From the NCBI RefSeq assembly GCF_007714205.1, contig NZ_VMQU01000050.1:1-37808 (forward strand): a stretch of DNA of 37,808 bases, read 5' to 3'. The position numbers and the translations under genes were made by a program. The stretch's first letter is position 1, and each line of letters opens with the position of its first letter. The notes under the pieces are model-generated. The model made no database searches and was not told the origin of the DNA. It saw nothing but the letters and a program-made list of their open reading frames with translations. This DNA is from Mycobacterium helveticum (GTDB lineage Bacteria > Actinomycetota > Actinomycetes > Mycobacteriales > Mycobacteriaceae). Shown here piece by piece: positions 9,489-19,079 of this stretch.

Positions 9489-11378
9489 GTGCCATTTCGC
9501 AACGTCGCCATCGTCGCCCACGTCGACCACGGAAAAACCACCCTGGTCGACGCGATGCTGCGGCAGTCCGGGGCGCTGCACCACCGTGGTGACGACACCC
9601 AGGAACGCATCATGGACAGCGGTGACCTCGAGAAAGAAAAGGGCATCACCATCCTGGCCAAGAACACCGCCGTGCATCGCCACAACCCGGACGGCAGCGT
9701 CACGGTCATCAACGTGATCGACACGCCGGGGCACGCCGACTTCGGCGGCGAGGTGGAACGGGGTCTGTCCATGGTGGACGGGGTGCTGCTGCTGGTCGAC
9801 GCGTCGGAGGGGCCGCTGCCGCAGACGCGGTTCGTGCTGCGCAAGGCGCTGGCCGCGCACCTGCCGGTGATCCTGGTCGTCAACAAGACCGACCGGCCCG
9901 ACGCGCGCATCACCGCGGTGGTGGAGGCCAGCCACGACCTGTTGCTCGACGTGGCATCGGACCTCGACGACGAGGCGGCGGCGGCCGCCGAGCACGCGCT
10001 GGGCCTGCCGACGCTGTACGCGTCCGGTCGCGCCGGGGTGGCCAGCACCGAACAGCCCGCCGACGGGCAGATCCCCGACGGCACCAACCTGGACCCGCTG
10101 TTCGACGTGTTGATGGAGCACATCCCGGCGCCGTCGGGGGACCCGGAGTCGCCGCTGCAGGCGTTGGTGACCAACCTCGACGCGTCGACCTTTCTCGGGC
10201 GACTCGCCCTGATCCGCATCTACAACGGCAAGCTGCGCAAGGGCCAGCAGGTCGCCTGGATGCGCGAGATCGACGGGCTGCCGGTGATCACCAGCGCCAA
10301 GATCACCGAGTTGCTCGCGACCGAAGGAGTGGAGCGCACCGCGACCGACGAGGCCGTCGCCGGCGACATCGTGGCGGTGGCGGGCCTGCCCGAGATCATG
10401 ATCGGGGACACGCTGGCCGATCCCGACCACGCTCACGCCCTGCCCCGCATCACCGTCGACGAACCGGCGATTTCGGTAACCGTCGGCACGAACACCTCGC
10501 CGCTGGCGGGCAAGGTCTCCGGCCACAAGCTGACCGCGCGCATGGTCCGCAACCGGCTGGACGCCGAACTCGTGGGCAACGTGTCGATCCGCGTCGTGGA
10601 CATCGGCCGGCCCGACGCGTGGGAAGTGCAGGGCCGTGGCGAGCTGGCGCTGGCGGTACTCGTCGAGCAGATGCGGCGCGAAGGCTTCGAGCTCACGGTC
10701 GGCAAGCCGCAGGTGGTGACCCGCACGATCGACGGAAAGCTGCACGAGCCGTTCGAGGCGATGACGATCGACTGCCCCGACGAGTTCGTCGGCGCGATCA
10801 CCCAATTGATGGCCGCCCGCAAGGGCCGCATGGAGGAGATGGCCAACCACGCCGCAGGCTGGGTCCGGATGGACTTCATCGTCCCCAGCCGCGGCCTGAT
10901 CGGCTTCCGCACCGACTTCCTCACCCTCACGCGCGGCACCGGGATCGCCAACGCCGTGTTCGACGGCTACCGGCCGTGGGCGGGGGAGATCCGGGCCCGC
11001 CACACCGGGTCGCTGGTCTCCGACCGTGCCGGCACCATCACGCCGTTCGCAATGATTCAGCTCGCCGACCGGGGCCAGTTCTTCGTCGAACCAGGCCAGG
11101 ACACCTACGAGGGCATGGTCGTCGGGATCAACCCGCGTGCGGAGGATCTCGACATCAACGTCACCCGCGAGAAGAAGCTCACCAACATGCGATCGTCGAC
11201 CGCGGACGTCATCGAGACCCTGGCCAAGCCGCTCGAGCTCGACCTGGAACAGGCCATGGAGTTCTGCGCGCAAGACGAATGCGTCGAGGTGACCCCGGAG
11301 ATCGTCCGGATCCGCAAAGTCGAACTGGACGCCACCACGCGGGCCCGCAGCCGGGCCAGGGCCAAGGCCCGGGGTTAG
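9489..11378 (+). CDS. typA: Ribosome-associated GTPase TypA/BipA
   Basis: TypA is a translational GTPase related to EF-G that binds 70S ribosomes and helps large-subunit assembly under stress. The 629-residue protein has the P-loop AHVDHGKTT (10-18), DTPGHADF (G3), NKTDRPDA (G4), a beta-barrel, the EF-G-like domain with RGELALAVL, and the TypA-specific C-terminal domain ([20 protein letters not shown]). GTG 9489 gives [13 protein letters not shown], the conserved N-terminus. The frame is open further upstream, but that part is not conserved. Confidence 0.95.
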   Translation: MPFRNVAIVAHVDHGKTTLVDAMLRQSGALHHRGDDTQERIMDSGDLEKEKGITILAKNTAVHRHNPDGSVTVINVIDTPGHADFGGEVERGLSMVDGVLLLVDASEGPLPQTRFVLRKALAAHLPVILVVNKTDRPDARITAVVEASHDLLLDVASDLDDEAAAAAEHALGLPTLYASGRAGVASTEQPADGQIPDGTNLDPLFDVLMEHIPAPSGDPESPLQALVTNLDASTFLGRLALIRIYNGKLRKGQQVAWMREIDGLPVITSAKITELLATEGVERTATDEAVAGDIVAVAGLPEIMIGDTLADPDHAHALPRITVDEPAISVTVGTNTSPLAGKVSGHKLTARMVRNRLDAELVGNVSIRVVDIGRPDAWEVQGRGELALAVLVEQMRREGFELTVGKPQVVTRTIDGKLHEPFEAMTIDCPDEFVGAITQLMAARKGRMEEMANHAAGWVRMDFIVPSRGLIGFRTDFLTLTRGTGIANAVFDGYRPWAGEIRARHTGSLVSDRAGTITPFAMIQLADRGQFFVEPGQDTYEGMVVGINPRAEDLDINVTREKKLTNMRSSTADVIETLAKPLELDLEQAMEFCAQDECVEVTPEIVRIRKVELDATTRARSRARAKARG

Positions 11379-11454
11379 GTCGTTGGACTTTCGGGTCCGC
11401 GGCGCCGGCCTCGCCGGGCGTGCCCCGGCCCGCTCGCCCGATACCCTGATCGGC

Positions 11455-13338
11455 GTGCCGAGACGACTGCGCCGCCTGTTCACCGCGGTCGGCGTCGTCG
11501 TTTTTCTGGCCGGACTGGCGCTGGCGGCATGCACCGTCAAACCGCCCCCGGCGCCGCAGAGCACCGACACGCCCCACAACTCGCCGCCGCCGCCGCAGCG
11601 GGTCACGCAGATCATCATGGGCATCGATTCGATCGGCGCCGGGTTCAACCCGCATCTGCTGTCCGACCTGTCGCCGGTGAACGCGGCGATCAGCGCGCTG
11701 GTGCTGCCCAGCGCGTTCCGGCCGGTGCCCGACACCGGCACGCCGACGGGGTCGCGCTGGGAGATGGACCCGACCCTGCTGGTTTCGGCCGAGGTGACCG
11801 CCCAAAGCCCATTCACGGTGACCTACAAGATCCGTCCCGAGGCGCAGTGGACGGACAACGCCCCGATCGCAGCCGACGACTTCTGGTACCTGTGGCGGCA
11901 GATGGTCAGCCAGCCCGGCGTGGTCGACCCGGCCGGCTACGACATGATCACCGGCGTGCAGTCGCTCGAGGGCGGCAAGCAGGCGGTGGTCACCTTCGCG
12001 CAACCGTATCCGGCCTGGCGGGAGCTGTTCTCCAATATCTTGCCGGCGCACATCGTCAAGGACGTGCCGGGCGGCTTCACGGCCGGGCTGGCCCGGGCGC
12101 TGCCGGTCACCGGGGGCCAGTTCCGGGTGGAGAACATCGACCCGCAGCGCGACGAGATCCTGATCGCCCGCAACGACCGCTACTGGGGGCCGCCGGCCAA
12201 GCCCGCGCTCATCCTGTTCCGGCGTGCCGGCGCGCCGGCGGCGCTGGCCGATTCGATGCGCAACGGCGACACCCAGGTCGCCCAGGTGCATGGCGGGTCC
12301 GCGGCGTTCGCGCAGCTGTCCGCGATCCCCGACGTGCGGACCGCCCGGATCGTGACTCCGCGGGTCATGCAGCTGACGCTGCGCGCGAGCGAGCCCAAAC
12401 TGGCCGACCCCCAGGTCCGCAAGGCGATCCTGGGGTTGCTCGACGTCGACCTGCTCGCGGCCGTGGGTGCCGGCAGCGACAACACCGTCACGCTGGACCA
12501 GGCTCAGATCCGCTCGCCCAGCGATCCCGGCTACGAGCCGACCGCGCCGCCGGCGATGACCACGGCGGCGGCGCTGGGGTTGCTCACCGCCGCCGGGTTC
12601 GACGTCGAGAGCAACGCGTCGGTGTCGGTGGCGTCGTCGACGATGACACCCACACCGCCCAGCACCGGACCGCCGGAGGTCGTCCGCGGCCGCATCAGCA
12701 GGGACGGCCACCAGTTGTCGCTCGTCATCGGAGTCGCGGCCAACGACCCGACGTCCGTCGCGGTGGCCAACACCGCCGCCGACCAACTGCGCAACGTCGG
12801 CATCGCCGCGACCGTGCTGGCGCTGGACCCGGTGACGCTCTACCGCGACGCGCTCGACGACAACCGGGTGGACGCGGTCGTGGGCTGGCGTCAGGCGGGC
12901 GGGAACCTGGCGACGCTGCTGGAATCGCGGTACGGCTGCCCGGCGCTGCAGTCGACGCAGATTCCGCCGCCGACCGCCCCGGCGAACCCGCCGGCCCGCG
13001 CGACCCCGCCCGGCGCGGGCGGCCCCAAGGCCACGGCACCGCCACCCAACCCCGCCCCGGAGGCCGGCGCGCTGGTGCAGGCGCCGTCGAACCTCACCGG
13101 AATCTGCGATCCCAGCATCCAGTCGAACATCGATGCCGCGCTCAACGGCACCAAGAGCATCAACGACGTGATCGGCGCGGTCGAGCCACGCCTGTGGAAC
13201 ATGTCGACCGTGCTGCCGATCCTGCAGGACACCACGATCGTCGCGGCCGGCCCCAGCGTGCACAACGTCAGCCTGTCGGGGGCGGTGCCGGTAGGCATCG
13301 TCGGCGACGCCGGCCAATGGGTGAAGACCGGGCCCTGA
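11455..13338 (+). CDS. lpqW: Lipoprotein LpqW, solute-binding-protein fold
   Basis: This 627-residue lipoprotein has positively charged RRLRRL, a hydrophobic segment and the lipobox LALAAC with lipidated Cys26. The rest is an SBP family 5 (peptide-binding) fold. In mycobacteria LpqW sets the balance between polar PIMs and LAM at the PIM4 branch and is functionally tied to PimE. GTG 11455 was chosen because it places the signal sequence correctly; the open frame back to 11383 is not signal-like. A Pro/Ala-rich insert lies at about residues 500-535. Confidence 0.92.
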   Translation: MPRRLRRLFTAVGVVVFLAGLALAACTVKPPPAPQSTDTPHNSPPPPQRVTQIIMGIDSIGAGFNPHLLSDLSPVNAAISALVLPSAFRPVPDTGTPTGSRWEMDPTLLVSAEVTAQSPFTVTYKIRPEAQWTDNAPIAADDFWYLWRQMVSQPGVVDPAGYDMITGVQSLEGGKQAVVTFAQPYPAWRELFSNILPAHIVKDVPGGFTAGLARALPVTGGQFRVENIDPQRDEILIARNDRYWGPPAKPALILFRRAGAPAALADSMRNGDTQVAQVHGGSAAFAQLSAIPDVRTARIVTPRVMQLTLRASEPKLADPQVRKAILGLLDVDLLAAVGAGSDNTVTLDQAQIRSPSDPGYEPTAPPAMTTAAALGLLTAAGFDVESNASVSVASSTMTPTPPSTGPPEVVRGRISRDGHQLSLVIGVAANDPTSVAVANTAADQLRNVGIAATVLALDPVTLYRDALDDNRVDAVVGWRQAGGNLATLLESRYGCPALQSTQIPPPTAPANPPARATPPGAGGPKATAPPPNPAPEAGALVQAPSNLTGICDPSIQSNIDAALNGTKSINDVIGAVEPRLWNMSTVLPILQDTTIVAAGPSVHNVSLSGAVPVGIVGDAGQWVKTGP

Positions 13339-13485
13339 CAGCGCCGGTTCCCGCGTCGCACGGCGAGAACGCCGATTTTCGCGACAATGCTTGCGCCGGG
13401 CGCGGGAGCGGTGGCATTCGCGTGTCCAAGTGCTTGACGACCGGGTCTCGGGGGGCATCCTGCCGCGTGTTCAAGAAGGTGCACG

Positions 13486-13797
13486 ATGTCGTTCCTGATC
13501 GCTACGCCGGACCTGGTATCGGGGGCCGCCCAAGACCTGGCGGGTGTCGGGTCCGCGCTGAGCGAGGCCAATTCTGCGGCGGCAACTGGGACAACCGGGG
13601 TGATGCCGGCGGGCGCTCGACGAGGTCTCGGCGACCATCGCATCGATGTTCGGCGCCCACGGCCAGGCGTATCAGGCGCTCAGCGCGCAGGCGGCGCGGT
13701 TGCTGCGCCCGGTCAGCCCGGTTAGCCGCCGTTAGCCGGGGACGACCAGACCCTCTTCGCCGGCGTCGACCTCCTCGGCCTGCTCGCGGGCCGGTAA
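13486..13797 (+). pseudogene. Decayed PE gene with frameshift and internal deletion
   Basis: The first 43 codons from ATG 13486 encode a normal PE start (MSFLIATPDLVSGAAQDLAG). At about 13611-13619 the frame shifts by one. The PE continuation DEVSATIASMFGAHGQAYQALSAQAARLL is then read from 13619 until a TAG at 13733. Directly after this, 13741-13797 encodes DDQTLFAGVDLLGLLAGR and a stop, which resembles the C-terminus of the long PE gene next door (FDQTLAAGVDLAGLL). So both ends of a PE gene survive and the middle is gone. A GGGGA-TCG-TCCCC hairpin follows at 13801-13813. Confidence 0.75.
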
Positions 13798-13830
13798 TCC
13801 GGGGATCGTCCCCGCGCGAAGCCCGCGCCC

Positions 13831-13844
13831 GTTTCGGCCGAAAC
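13831..13844. promoter_or_regulatory. Perfect 14-bp palindrome upstream of the long PE gene
   Basis: GTTTCGGCCGAAAC is a perfect palindrome about 150 bp before the GTG of the long PE gene and just after the decayed PE gene. It could be a regulator site for the PE gene or the remains of a terminator. No run of T follows it. The role is a guess. Confidence 0.3.
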
Positions 13845-13995
13845 ATCACGGGCCGTTCAACGGAAATACACAAAGTCATTCGCGCAAACAACCGTTTTCA
13901 GACCGATATTTCGATACGCTCCCACCCATCGCAATCTGTGCACGGTCGGGCTGGTGGAATAGTGTTCACGTTTTGCTGAACTGGGGAGGTACGGG

Positions 13996-15903
13996 GTGTC
14001 GTTTTTGATCGCAGCGCCAGAGGCCATGGCTGCGGCCGCATCTGACTTGGCGAACATCGGTTCGTCCATTGGTTCGGCCAATGTCACGGCGGCGGCGGCG
14101 ACGTCGGGCGTGCTGCCCGCGGCCGCCGACGAGGTGTCGACGGAAATCGCCGCGCTGTTCTCCGCGCACTCGGCGGGCTATCAGCAACTCAGCGCCGCGG
14201 CGGCCTTGTTCCACCAGCAGTTCCAGGAGGCGATGAGCCTGGGCGCGGCCACCTACGCGGCCGCCGAGATCAACGTCGGGCAGACCCTGGCGGGCGCGGT
14301 TAACGCGCTCGGGGTGGACCTCGGCGGTGCGCTCAACGTCGGCCTGTCGCTCAACGTGGGCGCCGGCCTGTCCGGGCTGGCACCCGTGGGGGCCGCCCTG
14401 ACGTCGGACCTGAACGGCGGCGTGGCGGCGCTCACGCAGGCCGGCGCGTCGCTGAACACCGGCCTGAACACCGGGCTGTCGGGCCTGGCCAACCTGGGTG
14501 TCGGGCTGCCCGGCCTGTCGGGTGCCTTGACGGCCGGGCTGCCGGGGCTGCAGGTCGGCCTCAGCGGCGGCCTCGCGGGCCTGGGCCCGGTCGGCGTGGC
14601 GCTGGCCGCGGACGTCAACGGCGCGCTGACGGCGCTGGTGCAGACCGGCGTGGCGCTGCCCGCCCTGTCGGGCGTCCTGGCCGCCGGCCTGCCGGGGCTG
14701 GCGGCGAGCCTCAGCGCGACGTTCCCGGCTCTGAGCGCCGACATCGCCGGTCTGGCGGGCATGCTCGGCCTCAACGCCAGCCTGTTCGCCGACGTGACGG
14801 CCGGGCTTGCCGGGATGGGCGCCCAACTCGGCGCCTTCCTGACCGGGGGTCTGAGCGCCAGCCTGGCCGGTATTCCCGCCATGCTGGGGACGTTGACCGC
14901 GCCGTGGCAGGCCCTGCTGACGGCGGCCTCGCCGGCCGCGTTCCTGAACCAGCTGCAGACGATGGAGATCGCCTTCAACACCTCGCTGGTCAACGCCGAG
15001 CTGGGCTTCAACGCCGCCCTGGTCGCCAACGAGGCGGGCCTGGAGCTGGCCCTGTTCGGCAACCTCGGCAACGGCGTGCTGAACAGCTTCTACAACTTCT
15101 GGAACCCGCTGCTGGGCGCCGGCGAGGCGACATTCGACGCCCTGCTGGGTGCGCCGGTCGGCGCGGCCCTGGTTCCCAGCCTTTTCGTCGGCACCAGCCC
15201 GAGCATCTTCGGCGACGCACTCGGCGGGCTGCTGGCCGCCGTGCCCGACAAGTTCCTGTGGGACCTCAACATCATCAGCGCGATCACCGGCGCACTGACC
15301 GGCAACGGCGCGCTGTCGGCCACGCTGACGGGGGCGCTCTCCGGTGCGGGGCTGTCGGTGAGCGCCCTGCTCAACGGGTCGCTGTTCGCCGGGATTCCCA
15401 CGACGGGGGCCGCGCTCATCGCGGCGCCGCTGGCCGGTCTGCAGGGGATCGGGTCGGCCGAACTGGGCTTCTTCAACAACCTGGTCGCTATGGAGACCAC
15501 CTTCGACACGAACCTGTTGGCCAGCGAGTTGACTTGGGAGGCAAGCACCTTCGGAGCCGGCGCGTTCAACGGGGCACTCGATCGGCTGTTCAACGTCGCC
15601 AACCTGACCGTGCTCACCGGCCAGCAAGCGGCTAACGGCCTGTTGGGCGGTGAGGTGGTCCCGGCGGCCTCTATCTACCCCTACGGCCCCTCCGGGCCAA
15701 GTATCAACCCCTTCCTGACCGGGGCCGCAACGGCGCCGCCGCCGCCGACCGCTGCGCAGGTGGGCAACCTAAGCCTGTCCGCAAACCCCTTTACGACGCC
15801 TGCGCTGGTGTTCGACGGCGGCGGCCCGAACGCGATCGGCGGCATCGAGGGCATCTTCGACCAGACCCTGGCGGCCGGCGTCGACCTCGCCGGATTGCTG
15901 TAG
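13996..15903 (+). CDS. PE family protein with long Leu/Gly/Ala repeat region
   Basis: The 635-residue protein opens with a PE domain (about residues 1-95, MSFLIAAPEAMAAAASDLAN) of the kind exported by ESX type VII systems. Next comes a ~200-residue region of imperfect repeats built on LxxGLxGL/AxxLGxxL, without the GGAGG repeats of PE_PGRS proteins. A conserved-looking C-terminal region contains two related copies of a segment (NTSLVNAELGFNAALVANEA and DTNLLASELTWEAS). GTG 13996 follows GGGGAGG closely. The gene replaces the PPE17/PE11 pair found at this site in M. tuberculosis. Its function is unknown. Confidence 0.85.
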   Translation: MSFLIAAPEAMAAAASDLANIGSSIGSANVTAAAATSGVLPAAADEVSTEIAALFSAHSAGYQQLSAAAALFHQQFQEAMSLGAATYAAAEINVGQTLAGAVNALGVDLGGALNVGLSLNVGAGLSGLAPVGAALTSDLNGGVAALTQAGASLNTGLNTGLSGLANLGVGLPGLSGALTAGLPGLQVGLSGGLAGLGPVGVALAADVNGALTALVQTGVALPALSGVLAAGLPGLAASLSATFPALSADIAGLAGMLGLNASLFADVTAGLAGMGAQLGAFLTGGLSASLAGIPAMLGTLTAPWQALLTAASPAAFLNQLQTMEIAFNTSLVNAELGFNAALVANEAGLELALFGNLGNGVLNSFYNFWNPLLGAGEATFDALLGAPVGAALVPSLFVGTSPSIFGDALGGLLAAVPDKFLWDLNIISAITGALTGNGALSATLTGALSGAGLSVSALLNGSLFAGIPTTGAALIAAPLAGLQGIGSAELGFFNNLVAMETTFDTNLLASELTWEASTFGAGAFNGALDRLFNVANLTVLTGQQAANGLLGGEVVPAASIYPYGPSGPSINPFLTGAATAPPPPTAAQVGNLSLSANPFTTPALVFDGGGPNAIGGIEGIFDQTLAAGVDLAGLL

Positions 15904-15915
15904 TCCACGGCGCGG

Positions 15916-16521
15916 TCAGTCCCCGCGGGCCGGAGGCCCGGGCGGGATCACCGTGTCCACGATCAGCCCCAGCTCCCGCCGGGTCGGCGGCGTCCCGGTG
16001 ACCAGGCATTGGTGGTTGATCAAGGCCGGCCCGATGCGCGCGGTGAACGGTGTGATCGCGGCCGGGTCGAGATCCCCGTCCGCGACGGCGGTGTGCAGGA
16101 TCGACTCGACGAGAGCCAGGCGCGGGCCGACCACCGCGTCGGCGAAGATGGCGCGCAGCTCGGGCTCGTGGATGAGTTGGCCGATGATGTCCAGGCCGGG
16201 GAATCCGGTTTTGCCGGCCAGCACGTCGCGGTGCGCGGTGAACACGGCCAGCAGGTTCTCGCGGGCCGACCGCCCGGGGTGCGACTCGGGCAGCGCCGGC
16301 AGGGCATACACCAGCGCGGCATGCACCAGGTCGTGCTTGCTGCACCAGCGCCGGTACAGCGCCGCCTTGCCGGTGTGGGCGCGCGCCGCGATGCCCTCCA
16401 TGGTCAGCCCGCCGTACCCGACGTCGGCCAGTTCCGCCAGCGTGGCCTCATAGAGCGCGTGTTCGAGGACCTCACCGCGTCGGCGGCCCCGGGCGCCGGT
16501 GGCGGGGGTGAGCTGCGGCAT
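15916..16521 (-). CDS. TetR-family transcriptional regulator (Rv1167c-like)
   Basis: This 201-residue protein has an N-terminal TetR helix-turn-helix: a first helix with ALYEATLAELADVGYGGLTMEGIAARAHTGKAALYRRW at about residues 20-57, ending in the usual ALYRRW signature. A C-terminal all-helical ligand and dimer domain follows. It is divergent from mshB with ~120 bp between starts, in the position of Rv1167c. A short palindrome in that gap is a possible operator. Its ligand is unknown. Confidence 0.88.
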   Translation of the reverse strand: MPQLTPATGARGRRRGEVLEHALYEATLAELADVGYGGLTMEGIAARAHTGKAALYRRWCSKHDLVHAALVYALPALPESHPGRSARENLLAVFTAHRDVLAGKTGFPGLDIIGQLIHEPELRAIFADAVVGPRLALVESILHTAVADGDLDPAAITPFTARIGPALINHQCLVTGTPPTRRELGLIVDTVIPPGPPARGD

Positions 16522-16546
16522 CGTTCGATAGTAGCCGTGGGCGTTC

Positions 16547-16557
16547 TCGCATTGCGA
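16547..16557. promoter_or_regulatory. Candidate TetR operator between tetR and mshB
   Basis: TCGCATTGCGA is a perfect 5-1-5 palindrome, with TT and AA flanks extending the symmetry. It lies 26 bp before the tetR start and 85 bp before mshB. The placement fits autoregulation and possibly control of mshB. This is inferred from position and symmetry only. Confidence 0.35.
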
Positions 16558-16641
16558 AAAACCGGATAAGAAACGAAACCGGCCACTACGGGATTGCGGC
16601 GGGCTTCGGGCACGGCGGCGCGACCCGGGTAGGGTGCGTGC

Positions 16642-17547
16642 ATGCCTGAGTCCCCGCGGCTGCTGTTCGTGCACGCGCACCCCGACGACGAGACCATCGG
16701 CACCGGCGCCACCATCGCCCACTACGCCGCCCGCGGGGCAGCGGTCCGCGTGGTGACCTGCACGCTCGGCGAGGAGGGCGAGGTCATCGGCGAGCAGTGG
16801 GCCGGGCTGGCCGTCGATCGCGCCGACCAGCTCGGTGGCTACCGGGTGGCCGAGCTGACCGCCGCCTTGCGCGCGCTGGGCGCCGGCGGACCCACCTATC
16901 TCGGCGGCGCCGGCCGCTGGCGGGACTCGGGCATGGTCGGCACCGAACGACGGCGGCACCAGCGGTTCATCGACGCCGACGAGCGCGAGGCCGTGGGGTC
17001 GCTGGTCGCCATCATCCGCGACATGCGCCCGCACGTCGTCGTGACCTACGACCCGCAGGGGGGCTACGGCCACCCCGACCACGTCCACGCGCATGCGGTG
17101 ACCACCGCCGCCGTCGCGGCGGCCGGTTCCGCCGCCGTCACCACCGACCATCCGGGTGAGCCGTGGGCGGTGCCGAAGTTCTACTGGTCGGTGTTCGCGC
17201 TGAGCGCCTTCCGGGCGGCCCGGGACGCGCTGCGGCCCGACGATCTCCAGCCGCACTGGGTGATCCCGCCGGACGAGGGGTTCGCCTTCGGGTATGCCGA
17301 CGAGGACATCGACGCCGTCGTGGAGGCCGGCCCGCAGGCGTGGGCGGCCAAGCGGGCGGCGCTGGCCGCGCACGCCACCCAGGTGGACCTGGGGCCGACC
17401 GGTCGGGCCTGTGCGCTGTCCAACAACATCGCGCTGCCCATCCCCGCCGACGAGCACTATGTGCTGGCCGGCGGAGCCGCGGGGGAGCGCGACGAGCGCG
17501 GCTGGGAAACGGATCTGCTTGCCGGGCTTGGTTTCACTGCGGGCTGA
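16642..17547 (+). CDS. mshB: GlcNAc-Ins deacetylase MshB (mycothiol biosynthesis)
   Basis: MshB removes the acetyl group from GlcNAc-inositol, the second committed step toward mycothiol. The zinc site is visible as His13 and Asp16 in HAHPDDE and a later His in [11 protein letters not shown] (about residue 145). The length, 301 residues, is typical. It lies downstream of and divergent from the TetR gene. A 35-codon ORF and an Rv1171-like gene follow on the same strand, so they may form one transcript. Confidence 0.95.
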   Translation: MPESPRLLFVHAHPDDETIGTGATIAHYAARGAAVRVVTCTLGEEGEVIGEQWAGLAVDRADQLGGYRVAELTAALRALGAGGPTYLGGAGRWRDSGMVGTERRRHQRFIDADEREAVGSLVAIIRDMRPHVVVTYDPQGGYGHPDHVHAHAVTTAAVAAAGSAAVTTDHPGEPWAVPKFYWSVFALSAFRAARDALRPDDLQPHWVIPPDEGFAFGYADEDIDAVVEAGPQAWAAKRAALAAHATQVDLGPTGRACALSNNIALPIPADEHYVLAGGAAGERDERGWETDLLAGLGFTAG

Positions 17548-17589
17548 CGCGGTAGGCTTCCGGGCAGGCGCCCCACGGAAGGAATTCGC

Positions 17590-17697
17590 ATGGACCCTGA
17601 CATGGACCCTAATATGCAGCACTGGCAGGACCGGCTCGACAGCTTTCAGTGGGTGATCGGTTCGATCCTCTCCCAGGTCGATAGCGTCCCGACCTGA
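17590..17697 (+). CDS. Small ORF (35 aa) between mshB and the Rv1171-like gene
   Basis: The ORF begins at ATG 17590 behind a good GGAAGGA (17577-17583). It encodes MDPDMDPNMQHWQDRLDSFQ and a short amphipathic tail ending in SVPT. Its TGA overlaps the CTG I propose as the start of the next gene (CTGA), which suggests coupled translation. The first residues contain a near-repeat (MDPD, MDPN). I do not recognise the family. Confidence 0.5.
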   Translation: MDPDMDPNMQHWQDRLDSFQWVIGSILSQVDSVPT

Positions 17698-18158
17698 CCG
17701 CGACCAAGCCGGGCGCCGCGCCGGTCGAAGACGGCGGCGCCACCGATTCAGCTGTCCGTGTCGTCGTCCTGACGCTGCTGGCCGTCGACGGTGTGCTGTC
17801 CGCGCTGGCCGGGGCGCTGCTGCTGCCGTCCTACATCGGCGCCGTCCCCTTTCCCGTCAGCGGGCTGCTCAGCGGGCTTCTCAACGCGGCCCTGGTGTGG
17901 GCCGCCGGCTCGTGGGCGAGGTCCCCGCGGGTGGCCGCGGTGCCGCTGTGGACATGGCTGATCACCGTCGCGTTCATCAGCATGGGCGGTCCCGCGGACG
18001 ACGTGCTCCTGGGGGGCGAGGGTCTGATGCGCTACGGGGCGCTGCTGCTGATGGTGCTGGGCGTGACGCCGCCGGTGTTGGTGCTGTGGCGGCGCGGTCC
18101 TTACGGCAGGTTCACCCCGAGCGGCGGAGGCGGCGGGAACAAGCTGCGGAACCAGTAG
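17694..18158 (+). CDS. Conserved membrane protein, Rv1171-like
   Basis: This small membrane protein has four predicted hydrophobic segments and ends in a Gly-rich basic tail. The first canonical start is GTG 17793, but that would cut the first membrane segment (VVVLTLLAVDGVLSALAGAL) in half. The frame is open upstream to CTG 17694, giving a soluble head LTATKPGAAPVEDGG and 154 residues, close to the M. tuberculosis length as I recall it. The CTG overlaps the stop of the preceding small ORF. The last 58 bp overlap the convergent PE12-like gene. Function is unknown. Confidence 0.65.
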   Translation: MTATKPGAAPVEDGGATDSAVRVVVLTLLAVDGVLSALAGALLLPSYIGAVPFPVSGLLSGLLNAALVWAAGSWARSPRVAAVPLWTWLITVAFISMGGPADDVLLGGEGLMRYGALLLMVLGVTPPVLVLWRRGPYGRFTPSGGGGGNKLRNQ

Positions 18159-18820
18159 GTCTCGGTGGCGATGAACTGGTTGATCGACGCCGCGCCGGCC
18201 GCATAGATGTTGTTCAGCCCCTGGGCGAAACTCACTGTCCCGTCGAGGAAGTCGATCGCGTTGAACAGCACGCTCTGCACGATGGGCTCGACGAGGTAGT
18301 AGAAGTAGTTGATCTGCGGTGCCAGGATGCCGATCAGGAACAGCCACCGGACCGCGTACGAGACCAGCTCGAAGCCGTACGCCACCCACGGCTCGATGGC
18401 CAGGTAGGCGTTCTCGATCGCCGTGCCGAGGGGCAACAAGATGTTTGCAGCCGGTGCCGCCGCGGCGCCGGTTCCGCCCAGCGGATGTCCCAGCAGCATC
18501 TCGGCGGGCTCCTTGAGCGCGTTCACCAGGGTCTGCGCCGCGCTCGTCTCCGCGGACGCGTACGCGTTCGCCGCCGCGGCCAACGCCTGGACGAAGCGCC
18601 GGTGAAAATCCGACACCTGCGCGCTGAGCTGCTGATACCCGACCGCATGTTGGGAGAACAGGGCGGCGATCTGGGTCGACACCTCGTCGGCGGCCGCGGC
18701 CGGGACGCCGGTCGTCGCCGGCGCCGCGGCGGCGTTGGCGGCGCTGATCGTCGCCCCGAGACCGGCCAGGTCCGACGCCGCGCCGGCCAGCGCCTCGGGC
18801 GCCGCGAACAACAAAGACAC
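18101..18820 (-). CDS. PE12-like PE family protein (Rv1172c)
   Basis: This 239-residue protein has a PE domain at 1-95 ([20 protein letters not shown]). A C-terminal region that matches PE12 as I recall it follows ([35 protein letters not shown]). The repeat-like middle of M. tuberculosis PE12 is mostly missing. GTG 18820 was chosen because GGAGGATG lies just upstream and the PE domain starts there. It is divergent from fbiC and converges on the Rv1171-like gene. Confidence 0.85.
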   Translation of the reverse strand: MSLLFAAPEALAGAASDLAGLGATISAANAAAAPATTGVPAAAADEVSTQIAALFSQHAVGYQQLSAQVSDFHRRFVQALAAAANAYASAETSAAQTLVNALKEPAEMLLGHPLGGTGAAAAPAANILLPLGTAIENAYLAIEPWVAYGFELVSYAVRWLFLIGILAPQINYFYYLVEPIVQSVLFNAIDFLDGTVSFAQGLNNIYAAGAASINQFIATETYWFRSLFPPPPPLGVNLP

Positions 18821-19079
18821 CGCGCATCCTCCAGGGTCCGAGTTTTGCTGTCCGGCAACCCGGTTTGCCGGCAACGGATTTGCCCGGATCGTATCGCGCT
18901 CGCGGTCGATCAGCCGGGAGGTCGGCAAACACCCGCGCCCGCCCGCGCCGCGTCGCGCCGGGACGGTCGAGCGCGGGCGGGCGGCAGCCTGGCGCTACTG
19001 TTGCGCATATGGCACCGTTGCCCAGGGATCCATGTTGGGACGCGCGGATGAAATTCGATCGTGGGGAAGTTACACCAAG

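Noticed and set aside
8637..13458. Long minus-strand open frames opposite narI, typA and lpqW
   Set aside because: Same kind of antisense shadow; the plus-strand proteins are conserved family members with proper starts.
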